A stretch of DNA of 64,000 bases from Erigeron canadensis. Lineage: Eukaryota > Streptophyta > Magnoliopsida > Asterales > Asteraceae. The notes under the pieces were generated by a model. It saw only the letters and a program-made list of their open reading frames with translations. It was not told the DNA's origin and searched no databases. The stretch is from the NCBI RefSeq assembly GCF_010389155.1, contig NC_057768.1, positions 41,953,633-42,017,632 on the forward strand, written 5' to 3'. The position numbers and the translations under genes were made by a program. The stretch's first letter is position 1, and every line of letters begins with the position of its first letter. This document shows, piece by piece, positions 45,574 to 57,293 of this stretch.

Positions 45574-47148
45574 AATATATATATATATATTATAAGCTAA
45601 ATACTAGGGGGAAAAGAACTAATAACAATTATTAATATTATTAATATATTTAAAAGGATTTTTAGGAATTTGGAAAAAATCATAATATATATAATAATAA
45701 TGCATTCCTACCTATATTTTAAAGTTGGCTTCTTTATTCACAGTTAAAAAGTTTAGGATTTAGGTAAAATAAAATAAGTATTAAAGTAAAACAAATAAAA
45801 ACAATAAGTTTTTTTTCACTAAAATTATTGTGCACCATGAAAATCATCGTGCATCAATTGCTTCGTGAATCTTCGTGTATCAATTTAACAATGATCTAAG
45901 AGTCAAGATATTGTCGTATATGTTTTATTTTAATACTTGTTTTACAATACCAAACCTCTTAGAATTTATGGTGTTTTCTTATAAAGGGTTTCATTTTAAT
46001 GGAGTGAGTGTTCACATTTTGCCATTTTAAGGGAAGAGTGTCCACAATTTGCCTATGACATATGAAGTAATGAGAAAGAGGTCTTTGTTTGTAGTGCCAT
46101 ACCATCTAAAACATGAACGAGCAAACATTTTAAAGTATTACCATTGGACTCAAAGTTTTGTATAATAGACTTAGTGTTTGGACTTTGAGATAAATATTAT
46201 TATATAATTTGAATTGCAATAACATACTTGTTGGTTTTACATTAACATCTGTGCGCATTTTTTTATTACTAGGAGTTCAATAACATAAAAGTCAAGCTAA
46301 CTTTTTTTTTATTTTATTACTATTTATTGATTTACTTTAATTTATTGCTAACAAACTTAGACCTTAACATTAATCTCGTTTAAGGTTCTCAAAAACTTTA
46401 AGCTGACACTGACAAGACCCGAATTTGGATTGCCTAGTGCGTATATCAATTCCAAGGGATGCTGTAAATTTTTTTGTCATTAAAAATAAAAAGTGTGTTT
46501 ATATTTTTCTAATATTGAGCTTTTAGTTTCGAGCTCTGTGAACATACTCGTAAAAAGTTTTGGATGATCCCTTTTATAATGTGGGCCTCCACGGTTGGGT
46601 TGTCTCACATGCCCATTACCCAGCCCACAAGTTATCCTTTAGGTTAAAAAGACATATTAGAATCAAATATATATTCAAATGATTATAAATTACTTTTCCT
46701 TATATTTTTGTGGAAAATGATGGAATTGTTATATTCTTGTGTGCTATTTTTAACCTTACCGTAAGTACAATCAAACGTATTGACCGAATATAATGACTTT
46801 CATATATAGTAATGATTATCGTTTTCCTTAATATATGAAATGAAAAATATATATACAGTATATACTTGGCTATAGCTACGGCCCGGTTACGTAAGAATCA
46901 CACGTGTTATCAAAATTATTATCATGACTTTCATCTAGTGTGTCAAAGAGGACTGCACTTGTCAGTGAATAATAAGTAAAATATATGTTTAAATTAAAAT
47001 TATCAACACAAATATATAGCACATTCTAGGCCCTTTCCTAGCTTCATCACTGGTTTGAGGAGCCAAAATAAATGAAACAGTGTCTTATGGTCGTCTTTTA
47101 ATATTAATAATTTCGTCGACACGTTTTGATTTATATTTGGCTGTTGTG
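45574..47148. other. Intergenic; upstream region of MYB-B
   Basis: AT-rich, with no gene. A more GC-rich spot near 46,560-46,640 (GGGCCTCCACGGTTGGGTTG) looks like a dispersed repeat fragment. Next to 47,149 it should hold the MYB-B promoter. Confidence 0.5.
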
Positions 47149-47156
47149 TATATAAG
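47149..47156 (+). promoter_or_regulatory. Putative TATA box of MYB-B
   Basis: TATATAAG lies about 98 bp before the start codon, a normal distance for a short leader. Confidence 0.5.
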
Positions 47157-47246
47157 TAATACATTTTCAGATCCAAAGTCTTCACTAGCCACACAAATAT
47201 AGATTAACGAGAAACTCTCACACTGCACGTACCTGGAAAGACAAAA

Positions 47247-48323
47247 ATGGTCAGGGCCCCATGTTTCGACAAAAATGGAATCAAGCGAGGTGCATGGAGT
47301 GAAGATGAAGATAACAAGCTTAGATCCTATATCGCGATATACGGCCACTCCAACTGGCGTGAACTCCCCAAGTTAGCTGGTATATATGATCGATCCATCC
47401 GGCCACTGCACTTGTTAATTATATATAGTGATAGTGATTAACAAATTAATTTACTTGCATTTTATTTTTGGTAGGTTTGTCTAGATGTGGGAAAAGTTGT
47501 AGGCTGCGATGGATGAATTATTTACGACCAAATGTGAAACATGGCAATTTTACAAAAGAAGAGGAAGATATTATCGTGGCTCTACATAACAAGTATGGAA
47601 ATAAGTAAGTGAATCTAGCTAGCTATATATTTTTACCCCCTAGAACAAGTAATTAATCTATATAAATTATGTTGTTAAAAATGTAGTAGCTTAATTTTCT
47701 TACTAATATGATGTTGTTAATTAATTAATCTATATATCTATAGATGGTCAACGATGGCCTCACGATTACCAGGGAGAAGCGACAACGAAATAAAGAACTA
47801 TTGGCACACACATTTGAAAAACCGGGTTCAAAAAGATCAAAAAACAACTGTGATGATCAAGAATGAACAAGTTATAACAAGTAGTAGTAGTCCTGAAACC
47901 TGCTATGTGGTAAAAGAGGAACAAGTAACTAAGGCGGCTAATCCTAAACAATGTCCCGCCGTTGAAAAACTTAACTTTAAAACACAATTGCAGGAAGTTA
48001 ATATTTTAGTACAAGTGTTATCATCTGAGTCGCCATCATCATCTTCTTCTTCGGCAAGTGAATCGTCTCCATGTTCATTGAGCGTCTCGGATCATCATGA
48101 TGTTCTTAATGATTTTGCAGCCCCACAAATTTGCGAACCAGACGAAAATTCGTGGATAGAGCAATTTTTGTTGGATAACGATAGTATTATAACATCAAGT
48201 GATAATAATTACATATTTTCGCCTTTAGGATTCACCGATGATGATGATGGCATAACCCAGCAGGCTTCTTTTCAGGATTACATCATGGATGATGAGCTTT
48301 TATGGTCAACTTTGGATTTATAA
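47247..48323 (+). CDS. R2R3-MYB transcription factor, copy B
   Basis: Exons 47,247-47,379, 47,475-47,604 and 47,744-48,323 give 280 residues. Exons 1 and 2 have exactly the lengths of copies A and C. The N-terminus [20 protein letters not shown] is the closest of the three to the standard MGRAPCCDK.. start, and the R3 recognition helix is [16 protein letters not shown]. The C-terminal region is Ser-rich and acidic, with SWIEQFLLD (about 224-232) in place of copy A's [10 protein letters not shown], and ends in [17 protein letters not shown]. Both splice pairs are GT-AG with clean frames. Probable nuclear regulator of the MYB13/14/15-like type; target genes cannot be read from the sequence. Confidence 0.92.
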
Positions 48324-48552
48324 TTATAAATCATTAAGCTAGTCATTAATTAATTTATAAGTCCAACTATAGCTACGTGTGTGTTATTTTTGTCGTATTG
48401 TTCCATACAATATTGTATAAACTCTCTACGTTGTTCATGACCAATAAAATATTTTTGTGGAGTTAATTATATGAAAAGTTTGCTATTGGATTTAGCCAGA
48501 AGTCCAAGGGCAATGTTATATATATAAGCATACTTTTACACCAATGGATTGT

Positions 48553-48742
48553 GGATCTAACATCTTTTAAAGTTATTATTATTAACTTCATAAATGAATT
48601 TGAGAAAATCTTAATCTTTGAATTAAAATCAAATGTTAAGATTTAAAGTTAATATTTAAATCTTGACTTTTCATTTTAATCCAAAGGTTAAAATCATCAT
48701 CTTTACTTATAAAGTTAATAATAACTTTAGAGTATCTAAATA
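48553..48742. repeat. Fold-back MITE downstream of MYB-B
   Basis: The left CTAACATCTTTTAAAGTTAT is the inverse of the right ATAACTTTAGAGTATCTAA. The inner part contains AATCTTTGAATTAAAATC and inverted GATTTAAATCTTG/TTTAATCCAAAGGTT words, as in the repeat at 20.9 kb. No clear target duplication. Confidence 0.6.
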
Positions 48743-48929
48743 CAATTTAGTTTTACTTTAATTAATTTACACTCTATATTCAAGATTATATCCCCTTTTA
48801 GAATATTACTATTTGTGACATATAAATGGTGTTTAATGAATTAACTACACGATCAGCTTTTTATTCTTTAAAGTATTTTCATTAACTTCTTTAAATTAAG
48901 TACTTATATAACTCATTCGTCATCACCAC

Positions 48930-49021
48930 CACCAATGGTTCCAGTTAGCTAGAGTAATCACGAGCGGTCGCCGTTACCACCACACCATCGTTTTCGTCGC
49001 AATGTATGGGTATCATGCTAG
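48930..49021 (+). mobile_element. Helitron-like 3' terminus
   Basis: Reads TCACCACCACCAATGGTTCC.. then GTCGCAATGTATGGGTATCATG and CTAG|T, the same order of a CAC-rich block, hairpin-like stem and CTAG|T as at 10.7 kb and 16.6 kb. The 5' end was not identified. Confidence 0.45.
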
Positions 49022-51905
49022 TAAATCTCTGCCTTTAAATTCGTCAAATTAACTTTATGTAATTCGGGTTTGAGTTGAGCTTTTGGTAATCGGCTCGATT
49101 TGTCAACTCTATTTGTATATGTAAATAAAAATATCATATAAAGTATATATACATTCTACCCTATCAAATATATATCCGATATTTAAACTAAACTTGCTAT
49201 GCGGGGTCCGGGAGGAGTTTACTCCAAGGTCTCGAGTTCGACCTTGATATGTTCTCCTCGATGGTATTTTTCAATAAAAGAGGTGATATGGCGAGAAAGG
49301 TTATTTAAGATCCGCTTAGTGCAAAACCCTTTCGTTGTGCGATTAGCACACATCATACGCGTGTGAGGTAAAATTTACTTGTCAAATTAAAAGAATCTAA
49401 AATCCATAATAACCTCATTTTATTTATTTTTGTTATATGTTCTCCATTCTTTTTAAGTTTATTATTACTCGTATTTTGTTTAGATATATCTGATGTCTAA
49501 CATCATATTTTAAAACAGTTTGACCAAAACGATCCCACCAACATACCAACCTGCTTAAACCATGCCTTGAACTGGTCATGATATCAGGTTCAGGTTTACA
49601 AATTATGAATCAAGGTAGAAATTTATGACTAGCTTAAAACTTTTAATGAATTAGATTTAATCAAACAGCCAACCTAAAATACCCAAATAAAAAACCTAAA
49701 TCGACCCAATTTAAATGCCAAACTGGCGAAAAAGTTGGTTTGAGAAATACCACGGTTTGCATGTCAAACCAATTAACAAATACATGGGACCATCTGTTAG
49801 ATATCTTAATTAAGCTATTATATATATTTTTAAATGATATTCAAACCCATAAGTATTGCCGATATCAGTGAAAGCAAACTGAAATCTATAAACTGGCTAA
49901 TATTTATATATTTTGAAGACGGAATTGACTTTTAGTTTATTGTTCGTCATTTATACGTATTTAAAATGAAAAATGATTGATATAAATAAAAATATGAACC
50001 GTAGATCAAACATAATATTGTGCCATACTTGAATGAAAGAAAACACTTAAAATTGAAACATATGTACGTGCTACTCAAATGAAAGAAAATAAATGGTACA
50101 TATCAATGTATTAAGCATTGGGTAAAATCGACTGACGATTCTAGTTAAACTATATAATGCTAAGTTAAAGAGTTTAACCTTTGATATATCACATATCCAA
50201 TTTAAATATATCACCGATGTTTCAAACTATATTTTTTTCGGAACAATGTTACGTAACTAAATAGATATAGATCGGAAAATGATGAATAGACTTAAAGTTA
50301 TGCTTAAAAATCTACCTAGAAACTTTAAAACATTGACTTTTGTATATTCCATTAAGTCTTTTTCCTAATTATAACTTTTGAATCTTTTAAATATTATCAT
50401 CTTATTAATCTGTTTTATTAGGTTTTCAGCAAGGTGCGAGAGGGGCCGGGTTACAAAATCTGTAGATTTGCAAGAATTGGGAAAGGATCATGAGACCAAC
50501 TAGCGTTGCTTTTATTTTAGGGCTTTGCTAAAAAAACTCTAAGAACTTTCGTTAAGGTACATTAATTAGTTGTATATTTACCATAAATTTTAGATGGCCG
50601 ACATTTAATATGAAAATGTACAACATTTTTATGAAAATTTACAAGAATTGGGAAAGGATATGAGACCAACTAGCGTTGCTTTTGTTTTTAGCATTTTCCT
50701 TTATTTTTATAAAAAGTACTTAATTAGTTTAATTTTACGAAACAGTTTAATAAAGGAACCTTTTAATATAAACATAAATAAAAATGAACATAACATGTTA
50801 ATTGGTTAGTTGGTGCAATATTTAAGTTCGCAAGATCCATAGAATGCGTCCGTTGGCCACTCTTAAATGCATGACAGGGTTGTGCATGACATCAGGCAAT
50901 TTCGTCATTGTAGTCGTCAGATCATTTTTCTTTTATGTCAATTTATGATTATATATGATGCGTCTAGTAGTTGTATTTCTATCGGAAATGAAAAGAAAAA
51001 GGAGATGACGTATAAAGGAAAATGATATCGATTGTATCCTGTTAACAACTTAACATATAAATCAATTTTCTTAATGTACGTACGTACCATATATACATTA
51101 TGGAAATATGGAATACGTTCATTATTCTACCATCATTTCATCTTTTAATTTAAATATTTGTAAATATATATAGGAGAGATTTGTAGTATTTTCATTTTGT
51201 AAAAAGATATACATGCAACTCCATATGTCATTATACGTTTGCATTCAATTATTAAGACCGTACTTAAGTTAAATATACCTTAAATATCTCTAGATCATGA
51301 GGTTTTAAGGGTAAGGAGTACAGGCACTTTTTAACAAAAATACGTTTCGTACGTGGTATATATATTCTACTACTAGACATCTGAAGATTTAAATGTACGT
51401 AATGAGTAGACGGCTAGAAAGTTTTATATACGATTCATTAAAATAATTTACCAAAAATTCAACATGTAATTAAATATGTGATAAACAAAATTTTGCACGT
51501 TAAGTTGAGCCTAAAGGCTTAATTTAGCATTTTTCCTATATAATATATCACTGTTTCAAAATAAGTTTTTAAATACTACTCGTATCTGTTTGTTTAAAAT
51601 TATGCGTCTACTTAAAAAATTTAAACAAAATTATGTCATCTTATTGGTTGACAATGATTTTTATAAAATCATATGAGGTATATCGATCAGTTGTATAGTA
51701 AATACGTATATTAGCTAGCTAGCTAGCAGGTTCCTGGCTAGTTAATGGTCTTTTTTTACAATAAATATTTATCATGGAACCACGTTTTGAATTGCTTGCA
51801 TTTACGTTGCATTGACTTAATTAGTAAATTAGCTTTCAATATATATATAGCCAACCATCGGGAAAATTAAGATCCTCAGGCCGGGAGATCTATTATATAT
51901 AGAAG
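49022..51905. other. Intergenic; SINE-like piece and a duplicated segment
   Basis: No gene. At about 49,200-49,380 GGTCTCGAGTTCGACCTTG resembles a SINE B box, as in the piece near 19,980. The segment at 50,467-50,522 (AAGAATTGGGAAAGGAT.. GAGACCAACTAGCGTTGCTT) recurs at 50,637-50,690. Close to 51,905, ATATATATATAGCC at about 51,839-51,852 is a likely TATA region for MYB-C. Confidence 0.5.
50467..50690. repeat. Pair of direct repeats of about 54 bp, 170 bp apart
   Basis: AAGAATTGGGAAAGGAT(C)ATGAGACCAACTAGCGTTGCTTTT occurs twice with one or two differences. The spacer is unrelated AT-rich sequence. It could be the two flanks of an old insertion, but the flanks are longer than typical target duplications. 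Confidence 0.6.
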
Positions 51906-52965
51906 ATGGTGATGGCAGCATTTTATGACAAAAACGGACGGAAGAAAGGTGCATGGAGTGAAGACGAAGACAAGAAGCTCAGAACCTATATCGAAAGATA
52001 TGGCCATTACAATTGGCGTGAACTTCCTAAGCTTGCTGGTACGTACGGGCGATCCACTGCTTTCCGACCACATTTCAAATACACTAGCTAGCTTGATTAT
52101 ATTATTATAAGTATTTATTATCTATGTTTCTCGATCGATCTTTTCTATATAGGTTTGTCTAGATGCGGAAAGAGTTGTAGGTTGAGATGGAAGAATTATC
52201 TGTCCCCAAATGTGAAACTCGGAAACTTTTCAAAAGAGGAAGAAGATCTAATTGTCGCTTTACAAAACAAGCTTGGCAACAAGTAAGTTCATTACTAATT
52301 AATTAAGACATACTATATTAATTAGTACGTTTACTAGCTAGCTAGTTGTGATTTCGGGCTCCCCTGCTAGCTAGTTGTCTACTACATATTAGACAGTATA
52401 TATAACTAGCTAGGCTGTGTTATTTTACGTATCCGTCCACAGATGGTCAAAAATCGCTGAAAAATTGCCAGGAAGAAGTGACAATGAGATAAAAAATCAT
52501 TGGCATGCACATTTGAAAACAAGCACCCAAAAAGATCAAGCAATGTCGTCAAATAATAAAGATAGAAGAATTGGAAGTTTGAAGAAGGCCTATAAGAGTA
52601 AACCTAAAGTAAGTCCAACCAACAAAAAATCAAACTTTAAACCCCAACAGGGAGTTGAAAATGTAGTAGTTAATACTATGGCTTCATCACAATCATCGCC
52701 ATCAACTACCGCAACATCTTCTTATTGTTCGTTGAGTGACTTTAATAATGCAACTTCTTCAAGTCATGATGTTGTCACACAATCTTTTGAATACAATAAT
52801 ATTATGGAAGGAGATTTCTGGACAGAACCCTTTATACTAGATGACAACTCTAGCATCTACCAAAGTGATACTTTGTTGTCACCTTTGGATTTAGCCGATG
52901 ATTACATCAACCAAGCTTCTTACCAAGATATAATGATGAATGGTTCATGTTTTTGGTCAATGTAA
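51906..52965 (+). CDS. R2R3-MYB transcription factor, copy C
   Basis: Exons 51,906-52,038, 52,153-52,282 and 52,443-52,965 encode 261 residues. It is the most diverged of the three: the N-terminus is [20 protein letters not shown], the R2-R3 junction reads [17 protein letters not shown] (LSP where LRP is normal), and the R3 helix ends [10 protein letters not shown]. The C-terminal half begins with a Lys-rich stretch and contains [13 protein letters not shown] (about 211-223) and a shortened tail [17 protein letters not shown]. Introns are GT-AG. The Trp framework is complete, so DNA binding should be preserved, possibly with altered specificity. Context and intron phases tie it to copies A and B as one tandem family. 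Confidence 0.92.
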
Positions 52966-53095
52966 TTAAGCTTAATTTAACTCAGTTTGTAGATTGAAAT
53001 GCATGTTAGTTAAGTTGTTTGTGTCTCCTTTTTCATTAAAGATAATTATATCTTCTTTCTTTTCTTGAAAGGCTTTGGACATTAACTATCGTATA

Positions 53096-53350
53096 CTCCT
53101 TCCGTCCCATTTTAATTGTCCAAATTTGACTTGCCAAGTCTTTTGTCTTTAATTTTAACCGTAAATATTTCTGTTTGTATTTTATAACACTTGCTATAAA
53201 ATATTGAGCTTTAAATATATTTTTCATTGATATAAATTCCATCAGCTAATCTATAACACAAACAACTTAAGTTATTTACGGTCAAAATTTAAAGTAAAAA
53301 AACTTTAAAAAGTCAAAATAGAAAATTTTAAATGGAACATGAATTATAAT
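53096..53350. mobile_element. Stowaway-like (Tc1/Mariner) MITE
   Basis: Starts CTCCTTCCGTCCCATTTTAA directly after TA, the well-known Stowaway end. About 250 bp later the partly inverted AAAGTCAAAATAGAAAATTTTAAATGGAAC appears, but the last bases of the right end have decayed. It lies just 3' of MYB-C. Non-coding. Confidence 0.65.
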
Positions 53351-54473
53351 CTGTAGTAGTAATGAATAAAGATGCTTGTGTTGACAAGCAATCTTAACTA
53401 AAATGCGATTTTATTTAGTGGTAGAATCTATCGAGTTTTAACAATAAATAGCTGGATTGGAAGAGGTTGATTTAAACTTAAAAACTAAAAGTTACATAGG
53501 ATATTACGTTAGTTGGAGTTGACTAATCATCCCCTCGCTCCTACCCAGGGTTGTAAAATCGACTGTATCATCTGAGTATTTGGGATTGGATAGGGAGACG
53601 GTCCCATACGTTTGCAAAATGAACAATCATTTCATCCACATTAAGGGCATTAATAATTACTAGATATAGTTACTTAAAATTTCCTCAAACACAGATTGAC
53701 TAGTCTAAATGATCAGTTCTTTCGTTTGGCATTAGTGATTAGTCTCGATGTTAAAGTAATCAATGAAACAACTAACAAAGTGCATTAAATTCATCTTTTG
53801 AAGCAATTAATCGGTTTGGGCTTGTTCTCGCCCTTGGGCTCACACTTGGCCCATTTAACTTGTTGTTGACTCGGTTTGGGCCCAAAACACTTTGGGTCGA
53901 CTATGGGTTTGACTCGTTGACATTATTTAGTCCGAATTATCTTAATGGCTTGTATGGATGCGCGTGGTCCGGTTTGACCGGTTTTTGCTAAAAATATCAA
54001 CAAAACCAATGTAAACGGTTTAACATTTTTATGAAATATTAGCATGGTACCCGCGCGTTGCAGCAGATGCAATTGACAGAACACACATGCAAAAGAAAGA
54101 ATGGGGAAAATAATTGGTGGCTCCAACAGGGGTTTGTGTGCGAATATATAGCTACAAAGTGAGTTTGTATATGATGGTTGCACTTTTATGGAAAGCGAAT
54201 TTTGGATATTTCCAATGTGTAACTTTCAACCGGGTGTATTTATTATGTAATATAGGCTATTAAAGAAACTGAGATGAAAATTTATTACACGACTGAGAGC
54301 CCTTGTCAGCTGATTTTTGTAGTTCACCATCCCCCTTGTTAATAAATATTTATCCTATCAAGGTTTAGGATTTCAGGTTCCAATTTGTATCAGCGTTTTC
54401 TTTTTCTTTTTATTTTTGGGGCGGAATGGTGAATTGATGAGTAATTAATATTGACTGATTCTAAGCATAGAAA
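53351..54473. other. Intergenic between MYB-C and the tetraspanin gene
   Basis: Contains a Helitron-like terminus on the minus strand at 54,039-54,063 (CCGCGCGTTGCAG..; read inverted it is GCGCGGGTACCATGCTAA, ending CTAA), and GGTTTGGGC-rich repeat words at 53,810-53,930. No gene is seen. The last 250 bp should hold the tetraspanin promoter. Confidence 0.5.
54039..54063 (-). mobile_element. Helitron-like 3' terminus (minus strand)
   Basis: Inverted, the segment reads CAACGCGCGGGTACCATG then CTAA|T, matching the CTRR|T rule and the GGGTACCATGC words of other termini in this window. The other end was not found. Confidence 0.45.
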
Positions 54474-57293
54474 ATGACGACGATAATGGTGGTGAGAAGT
54501 TGCATGAAATCGTCACTAAAACTTGTTAATTCCTTATTTGGGATGTGTGGGATTGCGATGATTGTTTACGCTGCGTGGATGATTAAGATTTGGCCTGTAT
54601 CTAACCCCCACTGTCACTCTGCTTCATGGTAATCATCTGTTTTACATTTTTTTTAATTTTATTGAACATATATATACTATTTTTTATATATATAGTAGTT
54701 AATTTGGGTGATTATTTGTTTTTAATGATGTGAATTATTATGTTAGATTTTGCTTAGTATATATTTGAACCACCGCCAAGGTGGTCAGGCGTATATGTTT
54801 CTTTACAAGAGGTCTCCATGGGATATGGTTAGAAACGGTCTTTAATTAGGTCACCCCCTGGTTAGGCCCTGTATATCTAGGTCAAAAACACCCGCCATCC
54901 TGGGTAACCTGGACAGCAAATACCTCATCGGTTTGCTTAGTATGTAATTAATGGGTCATGATTTTACTAATTTTACTTACATACATTGGTAATGTAATAA
55001 ATGCATGTTACATGAAATGTATTTTTTTTGTTTAAATTGAGAGATTTATAAGTATATTAGACATGCAACAAATGTGTCATGTGATAATATACAAACAGAG
55101 AATGTAAAGAAACAGAAAAAGAAGGTAATTTGAACGCTTGTTTTTCCAAGAATTTGTTTCTAAACTGTTTCATTGTTTTTAGTATGGGACTAGAACCCTT
55201 AACGTTTTGGTTGATGTCTCACCTCACATCATACTAGGCCAAGAGCTGTAAATCAAATGTACATGGTGGTCTGCTAAGATGGTGGCTAGCTGACTAGTTC
55301 AACTTCACTATAGAAGTTTGTTAAAATAAATCAGGTTTCCCCTCTACTCCATTGAGGGGAGAATTCAGGATACTTCCAAATGCCATATTTACACAATAAA
55401 ATTTGGTTATATATGAGAACAGTTTGGTGCAATAAACCCTTAAGTTTAAGCATTCATGTACTTTCGGAATTTTTGGGGTTTTTGAATGGATGGGGGTGGC
55501 TCATTTCTTTCGATTGACATTGCAGGTTCATGTATACTATACTTGGATTTGGTGCACTTGTGTGTGCAATAACATGTTTTGGTCACATTGCTGCAGAGAC
55601 GGCTAATGGTTGTTGCTTGTATTGTGTATCCTCTCATATTAAACCTTACTTGGCTCCTTTAATAGTGAAATATGGTTTCTAGAGCACCTTCTCTTGATTA
55701 ACAGATGCACTGGTTTTTATGTATATGGCTGCTCATAACAATTATTTGTTGGAAATTTTATGTAATAACATAGAATATCCAAGTTAATAGATATGTTAAA
55801 AGGAGTTGAAAGAGTAATTAACTAATGTGAGTTTGTCCCACATTGGTAGAAGAATAAACATTAAGTGTGTTTATAAGGAGGAGTGTTGGAGGAATTATAA
55901 TTCCTTATAAGGGGCTACACCCCAAGTGGGCTAGGAGCACCCGACGCGCCCGGGACCGAGACCGGGGGCGTGGGCGATGAGGTGTTTTAGTGGCGCACTT
56001 TGCACTTAGGCCGCTATTGAGCCGTCTTTATTTTTGGCTAGTTCGGTGTGGCTCGGTTATGGCTTACATGGCTTGATTATGGCTCAGTGGGTGGTTGTTT
56101 ATGGCTCAATGGGTGGTCCTATTCCAGGCCTTGCACCTGGCAGGACACTTGACTTAGCCTTAAGTGTAACACATGTTGTTTAACCATGCAAACCAACATG
56201 TGTCCCACTAAAACATCCACTAACGAGTTTATATGTATATAAACTATACTTAGTGATGTTTTTGGTAGTTCAGAACAACACTAACACTCTCTCAATCTGG
56301 ATCATCAACCAGAATTTATTTCCTTTTCTTCATTTCGTATTGTTCTTGAAGGTATAATTCCGGGTTGTGGTTAACTCCGGCTAGTACAATCTGCTTTGGC
56401 TGTTGTACCCTGGGAAATTGTCGGGTTCACTTGGGTGGCCCGAAATCAGTTTTAAGGGACCTTGGTTTAACCATATCCTCAGCCCGTTTTTGCCTTTCTT
56501 TCTGTTTCTGTTCTTTTTCTTTCTTGTATTGATTAGTTAATAGTTATTTACTTGTTATTTCTTGTTGTAATTCGAATTTGTTTATCAATAAAATGTTCAA
56601 TTATTGAATGGTGTCCAACATTATTTTACTACAAAGTAGTCGTTATCCTTACATGAATGATTTATATAGTACCTCGTCTTTATCTTTTCTCTCTTAATGC
56701 TGGAAGGAGCAGTCACAATTGATGTATTCTTGAATCCTAATTGGGAAAAGGTACATAATAATCATAAAAATCTTTATTATCACATTATTTATTATTTTTC
56801 CTTCATGTTTTTGTTATCCGGCATTCCTTCCTTAGGTGTGACTGTATGATGTCCTAACCTTGCATCTTTTATCACTGGTTTCATTCATACCAGGACTTCC
56901 CACAGGACCAAAGTGGAAACTTACGTGAGCTGAGAGATTTTATCAGGAACAACATTGACTTTTGCAAATGGGTTGGCTTGTCTATTTTATCTGTTGAGGT
57001 CATTACGTCTATCTTATTCACTTAACATGTGAAAAATTGATATTCTATTTTCTTGATAGATATACCTCGATTGATTGTCTTCAGTTGAACTGAATTTTCT
57101 ATTTGAATGGCAGGCATTGTCTGTGTTTTTGGCTCTCATTCTAATAGCTGTTGGGCCACATAAAAAAGTATACGATTGTGATGATGAGTGTACTCCAGAA
57201 AGGGTCCCATTGTTGAAATGTTATTCAAACTCAAATGAATCTCCTTATGTGAATATGAGGCCCATTGATAGCAGTATTACACGGCATTTCTAA
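54474..57293 (+). CDS. Plant tetraspanin family protein (At2g20740-like)
   Basis: Five exons: 54,474-54,628, 55,526-55,625, 56,670-56,750, 56,894-56,998 and 57,114-57,293, giving 206 residues with intact frame and GT-AG splice sites. It starts [20 protein letters not shown]. Four membrane helices are visible: about 16-37 ([17 protein letters not shown]), 53-74 ([20 protein letters not shown]), 86-107 ([20 protein letters not shown]) and 138-163 ([20 protein letters not shown]). A short NGCCLYC motif precedes helix 3. The large loop between helices 3 and 4 (about 30 residues) is far shorter than in animal tetraspanins, as in the TOM2A-like plant group. Such proteins organise membrane microdomains; relatives are co-factors of tobamovirus replication, but no such role is shown here. 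Intron 2 carries a solo LTR. Confidence 0.88.
55747..56620. mobile_element. Solo LTR in tetraspanin intron 2
   Basis: Starts TGTTGGAAATTTTATG and ends GGTGTCCAACA, flanked by TTATT on both sides (55,742-55,746 and 56,621-56,625). It is 874 bp, and no internal retroelement sequence is present. It lies wholly within the intron, so the protein is unaffected, though its GC-rich part and AATAAA-like sites (56,589) could affect transcript processing. The TGTTGGA..TCCAACA ends are common on copia LTRs. Confidence 0.85.

Noticed and set aside
51876..52110. Overlapping frames around MYB-C exon 1
   Set aside because: Frame-shifted or antisense shadows of the MYB repeat; only one frame gives the Trp-spaced Myb domain.
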